From: Pleomorphomonas carboxyditropha | GTDB lineage: Bacteria; Pseudomonadota; Alphaproteobacteria; Rhizobiales; Pleomorphomonadaceae | Direction of reading: 5' to 3' | NCBI RefSeq assembly: GCF_002770725.1 | Contig: NZ_NQVN01000019.1 | Span: forward strand, 44,705 to 108,704 | Length of the DNA: 64,000 nucleotides | Part shown: positions 1 through 10,761 of the stretch, in pieces | Numbering within the stretch: the stretch's first letter is position 1 | How the letters are laid out: every line of letters begins with the position of its first letter | Notes under the pieces: model-generated | The model's database searches: none | Told to the model about the DNA's origin: nothing | The model's input: the letters and a program-made list of their open reading frames with translations, nothing else | Made by a program: the position numbers and the translations under genes

Positions 1-234
1 GACTTCCTCGGTCGTGGCGTTGCTGAAAGACAGCTCGAAGCCGCCGATGCCCTGCTGGGGCTTGGGGTCGATAGCGTGCTTCGCCTGCAGGCCGACAACA
101 AAACTGTCGGCCAGGGCGAAGACGCAAAAATCCTGGAATGTTTCAACGGGATCGGCTTTCAGTATATCCTTGTAGAATGCCGTGCTGCGATCGACGTCAT
201 CCACGTAAAGTATGAGGCTATTGGGTCGAAACAT
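1..234 (-). CDS. VOC (glyoxalase/bleomycin-resistance-like) family protein, C-terminus cut off
   Basis: The frame opens with ATG at 234 on the minus strand and stays open for 78 residues to the left edge, so the C-terminal part is missing. The start MFRPNSLILYVDDVDRSTAFY is the typical first beta-alpha unit of a VOC fold (beta strand, then DVDRSTAFYKDIL helix). VOC proteins are metal-dependent dioxygenases, isomerases or antibiotic-binding proteins, and the substrate cannot be told here. It is divergent from a YafY-type regulator with about 110 bp between them. VOC genes are often paired with such regulators, so co-regulation is a reasonable inference. Confidence 0.8.
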   Translation of the reverse strand, partial: MFRPNSLILYVDDVDRSTAFYKDILKADPVETFQDFCVFALADSFVVGLQAKHAIDPKPQQGIGGFELSFSNATTEEV

Positions 235-307
235 CGCTGATATTTCCCTCGTCTCCGAATTCCGGCCAAGCGGAATGCCTATGGAACCGATGGCCAATAT
301 CCCCTAA

Positions 308-334
308 CCTTACTGACAAAACACGACAGTAAGG
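308..334. promoter_or_regulatory. Inverted repeat, probable operator of the YafY-type regulator
   Basis: The arms CCTTACTG (308-315) and CAGTAAGG (327-334) are perfect reverse complements around an 11-bp spacer. The right arm runs into the AAGGGA ribosome binding site of the downstream regulator gene. The position in the VOC/regulator intergenic region suggests autoregulation and control of the divergent VOC gene; this is inferred. Confidence 0.5.
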
Positions 335-342
335 GACCAGAC

Positions 343-1056
343 ATGGCGCGAAGCGACCGACTCCTGCGATTGCTCCAGGCTCTCCGCACCTTGCCCCATC
401 CGGTGACCGCCGTTCGGCTGGCGGAAGAGACCGGGGTATCGGTTCGCACCATTTATCGCGATATCGACGGTCTCAGGGCCGCCGGGGCAACCATCGATGG
501 CGCGACGGGCCTCGGCTACCATCTGGTCGAGGATATGGCCCTGCCGCCTCAGACGTTCAGCCGGGTCGAGATCGAAGCCCTGGTCTTGGGGCTCGAGGAG
601 GTCAAGCACGTCGGCGATCCGAAATTGGCCAGAGCCGCCGAGGCGGTGTTCGCCAAGATCACGGCAACACTGCCGGAGCGTCTGCAACTGCATGCCATTC
701 ACGCCGTGAACGGCATCTACAGGCCGACCGCGCCCGCCGCCCCGTCTCTCGACATGGCCGCCCTGCGTTCGGCCTGCTGGCAGGAAGACGTTCTGGCGAT
801 TCGCTACACGGACGAAAAAGGGCAGACGACGGATCGGGAGATCTGGCCGCTTTCGATTCTTTACCTCGAAAACGCGCTGATACTGATCGCAAAATGCTGC
901 CGGCGAAAGGCGTTCCGACGTTTCAGAATAGATCGCATCAAGGATTTCAGTCCGACCGGTCACAGCTTTCGCCCGCATAGGGTCGCCCTGCTCCGGGAGT
1001 TCGTCTCGCAGGCGCAGGCCGAGGAGCGGCGCCCGTCGGATACCAAGTCCAGGTGA
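343..1056 (+). CDS. YafY-family (HTH_11 plus WYL) transcriptional regulator
   Basis: This 237-residue protein has an N-terminal winged helix-turn-helix at about residues 5-60 (VSVRTIYRDIDGLRAAGA is the HTH_11 recognition helix region). A C-terminal WYL-type sensor domain spans about 135-210 (YTDEKGQTTDREIWPLSI, then the RRFRIDRI basic strand). The ATG at 343 follows AAGGGA with a 6-nt gap. Regulators of this class bind small ligands or nucleic-acid cues through the WYL domain and usually control an adjacent gene, here the divergent VOC gene. An 8-bp inverted repeat just upstream (308-334) is the likely operator. Confidence 0.85.
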   Translation: MARSDRLLRLLQALRTLPHPVTAVRLAEETGVSVRTIYRDIDGLRAAGATIDGATGLGYHLVEDMALPPQTFSRVEIEALVLGLEEVKHVGDPKLARAAEAVFAKITATLPERLQLHAIHAVNGIYRPTAPAAPSLDMAALRSACWQEDVLAIRYTDEKGQTTDREIWPLSILYLENALILIAKCCRRKAFRRFRIDRIKDFSPTGHSFRPHRVALLREFVSQAQAEERRPSDTKSR

Positions 1057-1155
1057 TCCCAACAGGGCCCGGGACAGGGGATCCGAATCCTTGCGCAAAG
1101 CCGGGAGTGTCCCTCAAGACGGACACGGGGGACCTATATCAGCCGCGCCGCCCTA

Positions 1156-1420
1156 TCCTGCCCGAGGTCCTATGCCTTCGCATAGGATGACAGATTTATA
1201 TATAGGAATCAGCTTCATAGGTCGTCATCCTATCTATGGGTTGTCCTATCTATAGATTGTCATCCTATGCGAAGGCATAGGACCTCGGGCAGAATGGAGC
1301 GATCGGTCGATATCGCGCTCCAAATGCCGCGTCGCCCTATATCCATCCCTCGCCCTTTTCGGCCCGAGGTCCCGCGCCTTCGCGCAGGATGACAAGCGAA
1401 TTATATACAGAAATCAAAAT
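1156..1420. repeat. Three REP/BIME-like hairpin repeats in a non-coding gap
   Basis: The gap 1057-1656 has no credible gene. It holds three copies of the window-wide hairpin element: about 1156-1207 (CCCGAGGTCC side first), 1257-1295 (the inverted form, ending GACCTCGGGC) and 1359-1410. The first two face each other as in a BIME. The stem of the first copy reads CCTATGC-CTTC-GCATAGG and that of the third uses a different but still self-paired sequence. AT-rich tails of the form TTATATATAG follow. Confidence 0.8.
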
Positions 1421-1656
1421 ATTATAGCCTCCCAAAACGCCAGCGAGGCGGCCTCGGGAAGGAGGTCCGCCTCGCACTCGACGCCGGGGGGCGTGATGCG
1501 CGGTTGGGAAGCGACCGCGCGTTCTCCGGAGGTGCGGGAGTTATCACCGCCGGAAACTCGAAAAGGATCGGCGCGGCCTGGCGCCCCTCCCTCAAACCTT
1601 GAAATCCTCCGCCTCTTTTATCCTCTCGAAACGATTCATCTGCAAGCCGCCGCTCG

Positions 1657-1681
1657 CGCCGGGGCGTATTCCGCCCCGGCG
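1657..1681 (-). terminator. Stem-loop at the 3' end of the sugar-uptake operon
   Basis: A perfect 10-bp stem, CGCCGGGGCG (1657-1666) and CGCCCCGGCG (1672-1681), closes a 5-nt loop 22 bp beyond the stop codon of the glycosidase gene. No U-run follows on the minus strand, whereas TTTTTT follows at 1689-1694 on the plus strand. It may act as a transcript end or 3' stabiliser instead of a classical intrinsic terminator. Confidence 0.5.
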
Positions 1682-1703
1682 GAGTGGCTTTTTTGTCATA
1701 CAA

Positions 1704-4076
1704 TTAGGCGACGGCGAACCGGCTCTCCATCCGCCACTCCCTAGGCAGTTTGCGCGTCTTGCCGGTGACCTCGACCTTGGCCTTCAGGCGGATGTCGGCG
1801 CTGGAGGCGCCGAGCTGCAATTCGTGCTCGCCCGGCTCGACGACGCGGTAGCCCTCGGGGCCGGTGAAGCACAGCATGTCGACCGGCACGGAGAAGGTCA
1901 CACGCTTCACCTCGCCCGGCTGAAGCTCGACGCGGCCGAACGCCTTCAGCTCCTTGACCGGCCGCACCACCGAGGCGAGCACGTCGCGGATGTAGAGCTG
2001 CGGCACGGCGACGCCCTTGCGCGAGCCAGTGTTCCTCACCGTGAAGCTGGCGACGATCTCGCCCTTTTCCACGTCCACCGTGTCGGCGGCGAGCTTCAGA
2101 TCCTCGAATTCGAAGCTGGTATAGGACAGGCCGTGGCCGAACGGATACTGGCTGCCGAAGTGGCGGGCGATCGGCGTGCCCGAGCTCTTGAGCTTGTGAT
2201 TGTAGAAATAGGGCGCGGCGCCGACGTTCTTCGGCACCGACAGCGTCAGCCGGCCGGACGGCTCGACCTTGCCGGTCAGCACGTCGCAGAGCGCGTTGCC
2301 GCCTTCCTGGCCGGCGAAGAAGGTCCACACCTGGGCGGCGATCTTGTCTTCCAGGCCGCCGAGATTGTAGGGCCGGCCCGACGACAGCACCACGACGACG
2401 GGCGTGCCGGTGGCGACCACCGCGTCGAGCAGCTTCTGCTGCACGCCCGGCAGCTCCAGCGTGTCGGCGTCCGAGCCCTCGCCCACCGTGCCGGTCTGGA
2501 AGATGCCCGAGAGGTCGCCGACGCAGACGATGGCGACATCGGCCGCCTTCGCCGCCTCGACGGCACCGGCGATCAGGTCGGTGCGCGTCGACAGCGACGA
2601 TGCCTGCTCGACCACCGACGAGTCGGCGACGTCGCCGGGGAACACCGGCGCGCCGGCCTTGCGCTCGTCGAGGATGTTGCAGCCGCGGGCATAGATCAGG
2701 TTGGCTTGGCCGGCGGCGGCCTGGAAGGCGGCGCGCGGCGTCACCACCGGGCCGGCGCTCTCGTTGGCGTCGGAGAGGATCAGGTGCACCGGGAAGGAAT
2801 AGTCGCCCAAGAGCGCCAGCGGGTCGTCGGCGGCCGGGCCGATCAGCGCGATCTTCTTGCCCGGATCGAGCGGCAGGATGCCGTCGTTGGCGACGATGGT
2901 CACCGACTGCTCGGCCACCTTGCGGGCAAGGCTGACCGCCTCCGGCGTTTGCAGCCGGATCGCCGTGTCGTCGGCATAGGGCTTCTCGAAGATGCCGAGG
3001 CGGAACTTCTCGGTCAGCACGCGGACGACGATCTCGTCGATCTTCTCCAGCGTGATCAGGCCGCGGTCGAGCGCCTCGCGGAGATGCGTCGCGCAGTCCT
3101 CGCCCGGCAGTTCCTGATCGAGGCCGGCGTTGAAGGACAGCGCCGCCGCCTCGGCCTGATTGCTGGCAAGGCCATGGTGCTGGTAGAGCAGGCTGACGCC
3201 GATATAGTCGGCGACCACCAGGCCGTCGAAGCCCCAGTCCTCGCGCAGCACCTTGGTCAGCAGGTGCTTGCTCGCATGGCTCGGCTCGTTGTCGATGTCG
3301 TGATAGGCCGGCATCACCGAGCCGGCGTTGGCCTGCTTCACCGCCATTTCGAACGGCAGCAGGAAGATGTCGTTGAGCTCGCGCCAGCCGAGGTGGATCG
3401 GCGCGTGGTTGCGGCCGCCTTCCGAGAAGGAATGGCCGGCGTAGTGCTTCAGCGTCGCCAGGAAGTCGCGCTTCGGCCCCTGCATGCCGCGCACGTAGCG
3501 GGTGGCCATGACGCCGACCAAATAGGGATCCTCGCCGAAGGTCTCCTCGGTGCGGCCCCAGCGGGCGTCGCGGGCGACGTCGAGCACGGGAGCGAGGCCC
3601 TGGTGGCCGCCGAGCGAGCGCACCTCCTCGCCGATGATCCGGCCGACCGCCTCGATCAGCTCGGGATTGAAGGTGGCGCCATAGGCGAGCGACGACGGGA
3701 ACAGCGTGCCGCCGCGCGCCATCATGCCGGAGAGGCATTCCTCGTGGCTGATCGCCGGAATGCCGAGCCGCGTCTCCTCGACCAGGAACTTCTGCAGGCT
3801 GTTGAGCGCCCGGACGCCCTCGGCCGGATCGACCGAGCGGGTGCCGAGCGGCCGGGTGATCTGCCCCAGGCCCTTCTTCAGCATGTCGGTCAGCGTCGTC
3901 TCGTCCGACTGACCGATGAACGCGTCCTCGGTGCGCGGGCGGTGCTGGCCGTGCTGGTCGAGCACCAGCCACATCGCGTGCATCTGGGCGATCTTCTCTT
4001 CGATGGTCATGCGTCCCAGGAGGTCGGCGACGCGATCGGCGATCGGCTTGCTGGGGTCTTTGTAAACGAAGGTCAT
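1704..4076 (-). CDS. Glycoside hydrolase family 3 beta-glucosidase/beta-xylosidase
   Basis: This 790-residue GH3 enzyme is predicted to remove terminal beta-linked sugars from oligosaccharides. The (beta/alpha)8 domain carries KHYAGH at 210-215 and the nucleophile motif LVVADY with Asp290. A second alpha/beta domain lies at about 400-600, and a C-terminal fibronectin type III-like domain at about 670-770. There is no signal peptide, so it acts in the cytoplasm on imported sugars. It is the last gene behind an ABC importer, 50 bp after the ATPase, and its context is a LacI-controlled uptake operon. Glucoside versus xyloside preference cannot be decided from sequence. Confidence 0.93.
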   Translation of the reverse strand: MTFVYKDPSKPIADRVADLLGRMTIEEKIAQMHAMWLVLDQHGQHRPRTEDAFIGQSDETTLTDMLKKGLGQITRPLGTRSVDPAEGVRALNSLQKFLVEETRLGIPAISHEECLSGMMARGGTLFPSSLAYGATFNPELIEAVGRIIGEEVRSLGGHQGLAPVLDVARDARWGRTEETFGEDPYLVGVMATRYVRGMQGPKRDFLATLKHYAGHSFSEGGRNHAPIHLGWRELNDIFLLPFEMAVKQANAGSVMPAYHDIDNEPSHASKHLLTKVLREDWGFDGLVVADYIGVSLLYQHHGLASNQAEAAALSFNAGLDQELPGEDCATHLREALDRGLITLEKIDEIVVRVLTEKFRLGIFEKPYADDTAIRLQTPEAVSLARKVAEQSVTIVANDGILPLDPGKKIALIGPAADDPLALLGDYSFPVHLILSDANESAGPVVTPRAAFQAAAGQANLIYARGCNILDERKAGAPVFPGDVADSSVVEQASSLSTRTDLIAGAVEAAKAADVAIVCVGDLSGIFQTGTVGEGSDADTLELPGVQQKLLDAVVATGTPVVVVLSSGRPYNLGGLEDKIAAQVWTFFAGQEGGNALCDVLTGKVEPSGRLTLSVPKNVGAAPYFYNHKLKSSGTPIARHFGSQYPFGHGLSYTSFEFEDLKLAADTVDVEKGEIVASFTVRNTGSRKGVAVPQLYIRDVLASVVRPVKELKAFGRVELQPGEVKRVTFSVPVDMLCFTGPEGYRVVEPGEHELQLGASSADIRLKAKVEVTGKTRKLPREWRMESRFAVA

Positions 4077-4126
4077 TGGGGGCTCTTTGCGGCCGTCGGC
4101 CGTCCTGCGTGGAGGTCTGGGAAGGA

Positions 4127-5257
<1,131 letters not shown>

Positions 5258-5274
5258 GGAATGTCTCCGAAGCC

Positions 5275-6114
<840 letters not shown>

Positions 6115-6116
6115 GA

Positions 6117-7043
6117 TCAGACCTCCGTCTCGTAGCGCTTGGAGAAGCGCAGCAGCACCGAGGCGATCAGGATGACGATGATGAACATCGCCGAGGCCAC
6201 CGTGCTGCCGTAGCCGAGCTGGAACGAGGAAAAGACGTTGCGGTACATGTAGGTGGCCATCAGTTCCGAAGCGCCTTCCGGCCCGCCGCCGGTCATCACG
6301 TAGATCAGGTCGAAGTAGCGCAGCGCGCCGATCACGCTGAGCACGATGGCGGTGCGCAGCGTGCCCTTGAGGTGCGGCAGCTTCATCTTCCAGAAGATGG
6401 TGGTCTCCGAGGCGCCGTCGAGCTTGGCGGCTTCCGAGATCTCGGCCGGGAAGGAGGCGAGGCCGGCCATGAACAGCACCATGTAGAAGGGAATGAACTG
6501 CCAGCAGACGACGGCGATCACCGCGCCGAGCGCGAAGCGCGTGTCGCCGAGCCAGTCCTGGGCGAGGGAACCGAGGCCGACGTAGTCGAGCAGCGCGTTG
6601 AGCGGGCCGAAGTTGACGTCGTAGAAGTATTTGAACAGGACGCCCAAGGCGACCGACGACATCAGGAGCGGCAGGAAATACAGGATCTTGAGGATGCGCG
6701 AGCCCTTGCCGGCGTTGTCGAGCACCACCGCCAGGATGAGGGCGATCGGCATCTGGATCAGCACCGAAAAGACGGCGAGCAGGATGTTGTTCCAGGCGGC
6801 TTCCCAGAACAGCGCGTCGGTGGCGAGCTTCTTCCAGTTGTCGAGCCCGACGAAGCGGGCATTGGCGCCGAGGCCGTTCCAGTCGAGGAGCGACAGGCGG
6901 AAGCTGTCGATCAGCGGATAGATCAGGTAGACGGCGAGCAGCAGCACGGCCGGGGCGAGAAAGACGGCCGGCGCCAGTTTCTTGAGGGACAAAGCCGCCC
7001 CTGCCGCTCCGCCGCCGGCGGAACGCGTCGATATATCGGTCAC
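6117..7043 (-). CDS. Sugar ABC transporter permease (MalF family)
   Basis: This 308-residue inner-membrane permease has a cytoplasmic N-terminal tail rich in Ala/Gly, then about six transmembrane helices starting near residue 28 ([21 protein letters not shown]). The EAA loop [19 protein letters not shown] is present. It pairs with the MalG-type protein. It lies 71 bp after the binding-protein gene, a common spacing that lets the binding protein be made in excess. Confidence 0.94.
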   Translation of the reverse strand: MTDISTRSAGGGAAGAALSLKKLAPAVFLAPAVLLLAVYLIYPLIDSFRLSLLDWNGLGANARFVGLDNWKKLATDALFWEAAWNNILLAVFSVLIQMPIALILAVVLDNAGKGSRILKILYFLPLLMSSVALGVLFKYFYDVNFGPLNALLDYVGLGSLAQDWLGDTRFALGAVIAVVCWQFIPFYMVLFMAGLASFPAEISEAAKLDGASETTIFWKMKLPHLKGTLRTAIVLSVIGALRYFDLIYVMTGGGPEGASELMATYMYRNVFSSFQLGYGSTVASAMFIIVILIASVLLRFSKRYETEV

Positions 7044-7114
7044 GGAAATCCTCCGGTCAGCTATTTTGCCCTGCCGGCGTCAACCGTCGGCAGGACCGTT
7101 CGTCGGAGGAGAGG

Positions 7115-8401
7115 TTATTGCAGCTTGGCCTTGGCGGCAGCCTCGAACTCCTCGGCCACCTGCTCGGGCGTCTTCGACAGGCCGAACAGCGCCTGCGAGG
7201 TGTCCTTGTGCAATTCGCCGAGCTCGGGCGGCAGCTCCTGGTCCCACCAGAGCTGCACGCTCGGCGCCTTGGCGACCAGCGAGTAGACCTCGGTGAGGAA
7301 CGGGTTGTCGGTCTTGACGTCCTTGAGCGGCATGATGCGGTTGTCGGCGAGGCGGCCGGCGGCGGCGGTGTCGTCGGTCAGGAACTTCAGGAGCTCGACG
7401 GCCTTGTCCTTCTCCGGACAGGCGTTCGACACCGAGATGTAGTTGTCGCCGAGCGTGCCCAGGAGGTTGTTCGGATCGCCCTTGCCGTCCGGCACCGACG
7501 GGAACTGGAAGAAGCCGAGCTTCTTGGCGAACTCCGGGTTCTCGTTGCCGATGGTCGAGGCTTCCCAGGTGCCCATCAGCTCCATGGCGGCCTTGTCGGT
7601 GTAGAGCAGGCGCCGCGAGCCGCCGACGTCGTAGTCGAGGCCGTTGTAGCCCTTCTGGAAGGCGCCGGCGTTGACCAGCTCCTGCAGCCGCTTGCCGGCT
7701 TCCACGAACACCGGATCGGCGAACGAGCCGCCGTCCTTGCGCTGCACGGCGTTGGCGAAGGCCTCGGGGCCGCCGATGCGGTCGACCAGGTAGCCGTAGA
7801 ACATCGAGCCCGTCCACTTGTTCTTGTTGGCGAGCGCGAACGGGGCGATGCCGTTCTCCTTGAACACGTCGATCACCTTCAGGAGCTCGTCCCAGGTCGT
7901 CGGCGGCGTCACGTTGTACTTGGCGAACAGCTCCTTATTGTAGAACACCACGGCGATGGCGGTGTTCTCGGCCGGCAGGGCGTAGATCTTGCCGTCGATG
8001 GTGGAGGCGCCGAAGCTGGCCGGCAGGAAGCGGTCCTTGAAGGCCGGGTCGCTGTCGAGATAGGGCGTGAGGTCGACCACCTGGCCGGCCTTCACATATT
8101 CGCGCAACGGTCCGCCGCCCCAGGAGCTGAACACGCACGGCGGCTCGTTGGCGCCGAAGGCGATCTTGATCTTGGTCTTGTAGGCGTCGTTGAGGATGTG
8201 GGTATCCTCGACCTTGTAGCCGGGGTTGGCGGCCTCGAAGCGGTCGGCGGCGCCGCGGATCACCTTGACGGCGCCGGCCGTGGTCTGCAGGTCCCACTCG
8301 GTGATGACCTTGTCGGCGGCCTGCGCGGCGAACGGAACGACGGCGGCCATGGCGGCGCCGCAGGCCAGCGCCGAAATCTTGCGAACGAAATTAGAAGACA
8401 C
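7115..8401 (-). CDS. Sugar ABC transporter substrate-binding protein
   Basis: A 428-residue periplasmic binding protein of the family 1 (MalE-like) type. A GTG start at 8401 is chosen because GGGAGGAG sits 5 nt before it and it opens directly into a signal peptide ([23 protein letters not shown], cut near AQA-AD). An upstream ATG at 8434 would put 11 extra residues in front of the signal and lacks a ribosome site. As first gene of the minus-strand operon it lies next to the LacI-type operator at 8446-8467. The ligand is probably a beta-linked oligosaccharide, inferred from the GH3 gene in the operon. Confidence 0.92.
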   Translation of the reverse strand: MSSNFVRKISALACGAAMAAVVPFAAQAADKVITEWDLQTTAGAVKVIRGAADRFEAANPGYKVEDTHILNDAYKTKIKIAFGANEPPCVFSSWGGGPLREYVKAGQVVDLTPYLDSDPAFKDRFLPASFGASTIDGKIYALPAENTAIAVVFYNKELFAKYNVTPPTTWDELLKVIDVFKENGIAPFALANKNKWTGSMFYGYLVDRIGGPEAFANAVQRKDGGSFADPVFVEAGKRLQELVNAGAFQKGYNGLDYDVGGSRRLLYTDKAAMELMGTWEASTIGNENPEFAKKLGFFQFPSVPDGKGDPNNLLGTLGDNYISVSNACPEKDKAVELLKFLTDDTAAAGRLADNRIMPLKDVKTDNPFLTEVYSLVAKAPSVQLWWDQELPPELGELHKDTSQALFGLSKTPEQVAEEFEAAAKAKLQ

Positions 8402-8445
8402 CTTCTCCTCCCAAGGATCACGTTGAGTTAGCAACGGGTGACAGC

Positions 8446-8477
8446 GGAACGTTAGCGCTAACGTTCCATCGCGTCAA
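8446..8477 (-). promoter_or_regulatory. Promoter of the sugar operon overlapping a perfect LacI-family operator
   Basis: A 22-bp perfect palindrome spans 8446-8467; its centre AACGTTAGCGCTAACGTT has the CG axis typical of LacI-family operators. On the minus strand TTGACG (8472-8477) and TAACGT (8449-8454) are spaced by exactly 17 bp, so the -10 lies inside the palindrome. The divergent LacI-type gene starts about 200 bp away. Repression by blocking RNA polymerase is the expected mode. Confidence 0.8.
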
Positions 8478-8660
8478 CTCTACCAGTTGGCTGTTGACGG
8501 AAACCTGCGGAGGGCTCTTGCTGGCAGGGTGCACCCTGTTCGGTGCCGCCCGTCGCCAGCGGTTTTCCGCGCCTTTTCGGGGCGCGGCGATCGCCGGCGC
8601 AGTTGACAGTCCGCGGGTCATCGGACAAACAGAAACCTGATCCGGAAACCATTCGACCAA

Positions 8661-9713
8661 ATGATGAAGCGACAATACCCAACTTTAGCCGAGGTCGCCA
8701 AGGTTGCCGGTGTCTCCCTGATGACGGCTTCGCGGGCGATCAACAACCGGCCCGGCGTCTCGCCCGAGAAGCGCGAGGACATCCTGCGCATCGCCGACGA
8801 GATGGGCTATGTGGTCAACCGCGCCGCCCAGAAGCTCTCCGGCGCCCGCACCCGCATCATCGCCGTGGTGGCCGAGCTGCACACGCCCTTCACCTCCGAC
8901 CTGGTGCTCGGCATGGGCGCGGTGGCGCGCGCCGCCGACTACGAGATGCTGGTCTATTCGCTGCCGGTCTGCGACCGCCGGCCGCCCGGCTCCATCCTCG
9001 ACCTCCTCCACCAGATCGCCGACGGCGTCATCGTCATCCTGCCCTACGAATCCGACTATCTGGAATCGGTCGTCTCGGCCCACATTCCGGTGGTGACCAT
9101 CGAGCAGGGCGCCGTCTCGGCCTTCCCGTCGGTGACCGCCGACAACTACCAGGGCGCCATCTCGGCCCTCCAGCACCTGATCGAGCTCGGCCACCGCCGC
9201 ATCGCCTTCATCTCCGGCAACGACCGCCTGACCTCGGCGCGCGACCGCCGCCGCGCCTATCGCGACATCCTCGCCCAGGCCCGCCTGCCCTACGACCCCG
9301 ACCTCGAGGTGGCCGGCGACTTCTCGCGCAAGAGCGGCTTCGAGGCGGCCAACAAGCTGCTCGCCCTGCCCGACCGGCCCACCGCCATCTTCGCCGCCAA
9401 CGACATCTCCGCCTATGGCGCCATCGCCGCCATCCGCGAGGCCGGCCTCAGCGTGCCCGGCGACATCTCGGTGGTCGGCTTCGACGACATCCCCATCGCC
9501 TCGCAGCTCCACCCGCAGCTCACCACCGTCCGCCAGCCGCTGCAGCAGATGGCCCGCGCCTCGGTCAACCTCCTCCTCGCCCTCGTCGCCGGCCTCGACG
9601 CCCCCTCGGAGCAGATCGTGCTGCCCACACAGCTCATCGTCAGAGAATCGACGACGCCGCTGAAGGCAAGGAAGAGGAAGGACGAGGCGGTGAAGGTGGG
9701 GGTTGGGAGGTAG
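8661..9713 (+). CDS. LacI-family transcriptional regulator
   Basis: This 350-residue regulator has the LacI helix-turn-helix at residues 8-28 (TLAEVAKVAGVSLMTASRAI) with a hinge helix near NRAAQKLSGART. A periplasmic-binding-protein-like sensor domain covers about 65-335. It is transcribed away from the sugar importer and almost surely represses it through the palindrome at 8446-8467. The ATG at 8661 gives the usual family start (MKRQYPTLAEVA, from the second Met). The inducer is probably the imported sugar or a product of the GH3 enzyme. Confidence 0.93.
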   Translation: MMKRQYPTLAEVAKVAGVSLMTASRAINNRPGVSPEKREDILRIADEMGYVVNRAAQKLSGARTRIIAVVAELHTPFTSDLVLGMGAVARAADYEMLVYSLPVCDRRPPGSILDLLHQIADGVIVILPYESDYLESVVSAHIPVVTIEQGAVSAFPSVTADNYQGAISALQHLIELGHRRIAFISGNDRLTSARDRRRAYRDILAQARLPYDPDLEVAGDFSRKSGFEAANKLLALPDRPTAIFAANDISAYGAIAAIREAGLSVPGDISVVGFDDIPIASQLHPQLTTVRQPLQQMARASVNLLLALVAGLDAPSEQIVLPTQLIVRESTTPLKARKRKDEAVKVGVGR

Positions 9714-9766
9714 GGGAAGAGGCAATACCCCTGACTGCCCGCAACGTGGCAATGCTCATGAGGACA

Positions 9767-9806
9767 TTGAGCTAGAACGTCCTTTTTGGTATACAGAATT
9801 TTGTAT
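9767..9806 (+). promoter_or_regulatory. Promoter and operator of the HigBA-like toxin-antitoxin pair
   Basis: TTGAGC (9767-9772) and TATACA (9790-9795) are separated by 17 bp. The -10 overlaps a near-perfect palindrome ATACAGAATTTTGTAT (9791-9806), with one unpaired position per arm. This is what is expected for an autorepressed toxin-antitoxin operon whose XRE antitoxin binds over the promoter. The toxin start codon is 10 bp downstream. Confidence 0.65.
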
Positions 9807-9815
9807 GGAGCAGAC

Positions 9816-10145
9816 ATGAAGGCTCTGGCGTTCATAGGATCAGCACAAGACGACCTACGAGCGTTCCCGGCTGCAGCGCGCGAGGAGGCGGGCTATCAAT
9901 TATACCTAGTCCAAACGGAAAAAGAACCGGATGATTGGAAGCCGTTTTCGGAAATCGGCAGTGGCGTGAACGAAATCCGCGTCAGGGATTCCAGTGGAAT
10001 TTACAGGATCATGTATGTTGCGAAGTTCTCGGATGCTGTCTATGTCCTGCATTGCTTCCAGAAGAAGACGCAGAAGACCTCTGTTTCGGATGTCGAGTTA
10101 GCCAAGAAAAGATATAACTCTCTGGTTAGGAGCTTACGGCCATGA
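9816..10145 (+). CDS. RelE/HigB-like toxin (phage-derived Gp49-like)
   Basis: A 109-residue protein of the RelE/HigB superfamily in its Gp49-like branch. Visible features are the WKPFSEIGSGVNEIRVRDSSGIYRIMY strand-turn-strand core, the FQKKTQKTS segment and a final helix with SDVELAKKRYN. Members cut mRNA on the ribosome. The ATG at 9816 follows GGAG with a 6-nt gap; a Met 10 codons upstream lies in the operator and was not used. The stop overlaps the antitoxin start in ATGA. Toxin-first order is typical of HigBA. Confidence 0.85.
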   Translation: MKALAFIGSAQDDLRAFPAAAREEAGYQLYLVQTEKEPDDWKPFSEIGSGVNEIRVRDSSGIYRIMYVAKFSDAVYVLHCFQKKTQKTSVSDVELAKKRYNSLVRSLRP

Positions 10146-10438
10146 GCGACGAAGAAATGATCAGCGAGCGTTATGTCTCAGTTTGGGATGCGATCAGCGA
10201 CACACCTGCCGAGGCTCTCAACATGCAGATGCGTTCCGAACTGATGGTCGCGCTGAAGACAATCATCAAGGCAAAGGGTTGGACGCAAGCCGAAGCTGCA
10301 AAGCAGCTTGGAGTCACTCAGCCGCGCATCTCCGACCTCCTGCGAGGCAAGATCAGCCTGTTTGGACTCGACAGCTTGGTCAATATGGTAGCCGCCGCCG
10401 GCCATCAGGTGGACGTGAAGGTTCGAGACGCGGCCTGA
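10142..10438 (+). CDS. XRE-family antitoxin (HigA-like)
   Basis: A 98-residue protein with a helix-turn-helix at about 48-72 (WTQAEAAKQLGVTQPRISDLLRGK). It should neutralise the upstream RelE/HigB-like toxin and repress the operon at the palindrome 9791-9806. Translation is coupled to the toxin through an ATGA overlap. The N-terminal 30 residues before the HTH probably contact the toxin. Confidence 0.88.
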   Translation: MSDEEMISERYVSVWDAISDTPAEALNMQMRSELMVALKTIIKAKGWTQAEAAKQLGVTQPRISDLLRGKISLFGLDSLVNMVAAAGHQVDVKVRDAA

Positions 10439-10457
10439 CGGAAACAAACCCGCCAGA

Positions 10458-10751
10458 ATGCAAAGCAAGAAGAAGACGCCGGACTTCCAGCCCGGACGCG
10501 GCTACAGCAAGGCCGACTGGGACGAGGTTTTGGACAGCCCCGAAGCAACGGCGGAACAACTGGCACAGGCAAAGCCATTTGCCGAGGTTTTCCCCGAACT
10601 TGCGGAAAAGACGCGTCGCACGCGCGGCCCACAGAAGGCGCCGACCAAGGTGTCGGTGACGCTACGGCTCGACAGCGACGTCGTCGAGCGCTTCCGGGCG
10701 AGCGGCAAGGGCTGGCAGAGCCGCATCAACGAAATCCTGAAGCGTGCTTGA
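10458..10751 (+). CDS. BrnA-like (DUF4415) antitoxin without a visible BrnT partner
   Basis: A 97-residue protein whose C-terminal third, KVSVTLRLDSDVVERFRASGKGWQSRINEILKRA in part, is the ribbon-helix-helix tail of BrnA/DUF4415 antitoxins. The N-terminal half is charged and rich in Asp/Glu. BrnA normally follows a BrnT toxin gene. Here the gene before it (19 bp away) is the HigA-like antitoxin, so it is either an orphan or a third member of that operon. Confidence 0.75.
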   Translation: MQSKKKTPDFQPGRGYSKADWDEVLDSPEATAEQLAQAKPFAEVFPELAEKTRRTRGPQKAPTKVSVTLRLDSDVVERFRASGKGWQSRINEILKRA

Positions 10752-10761
10752 CGCGTCGCCC

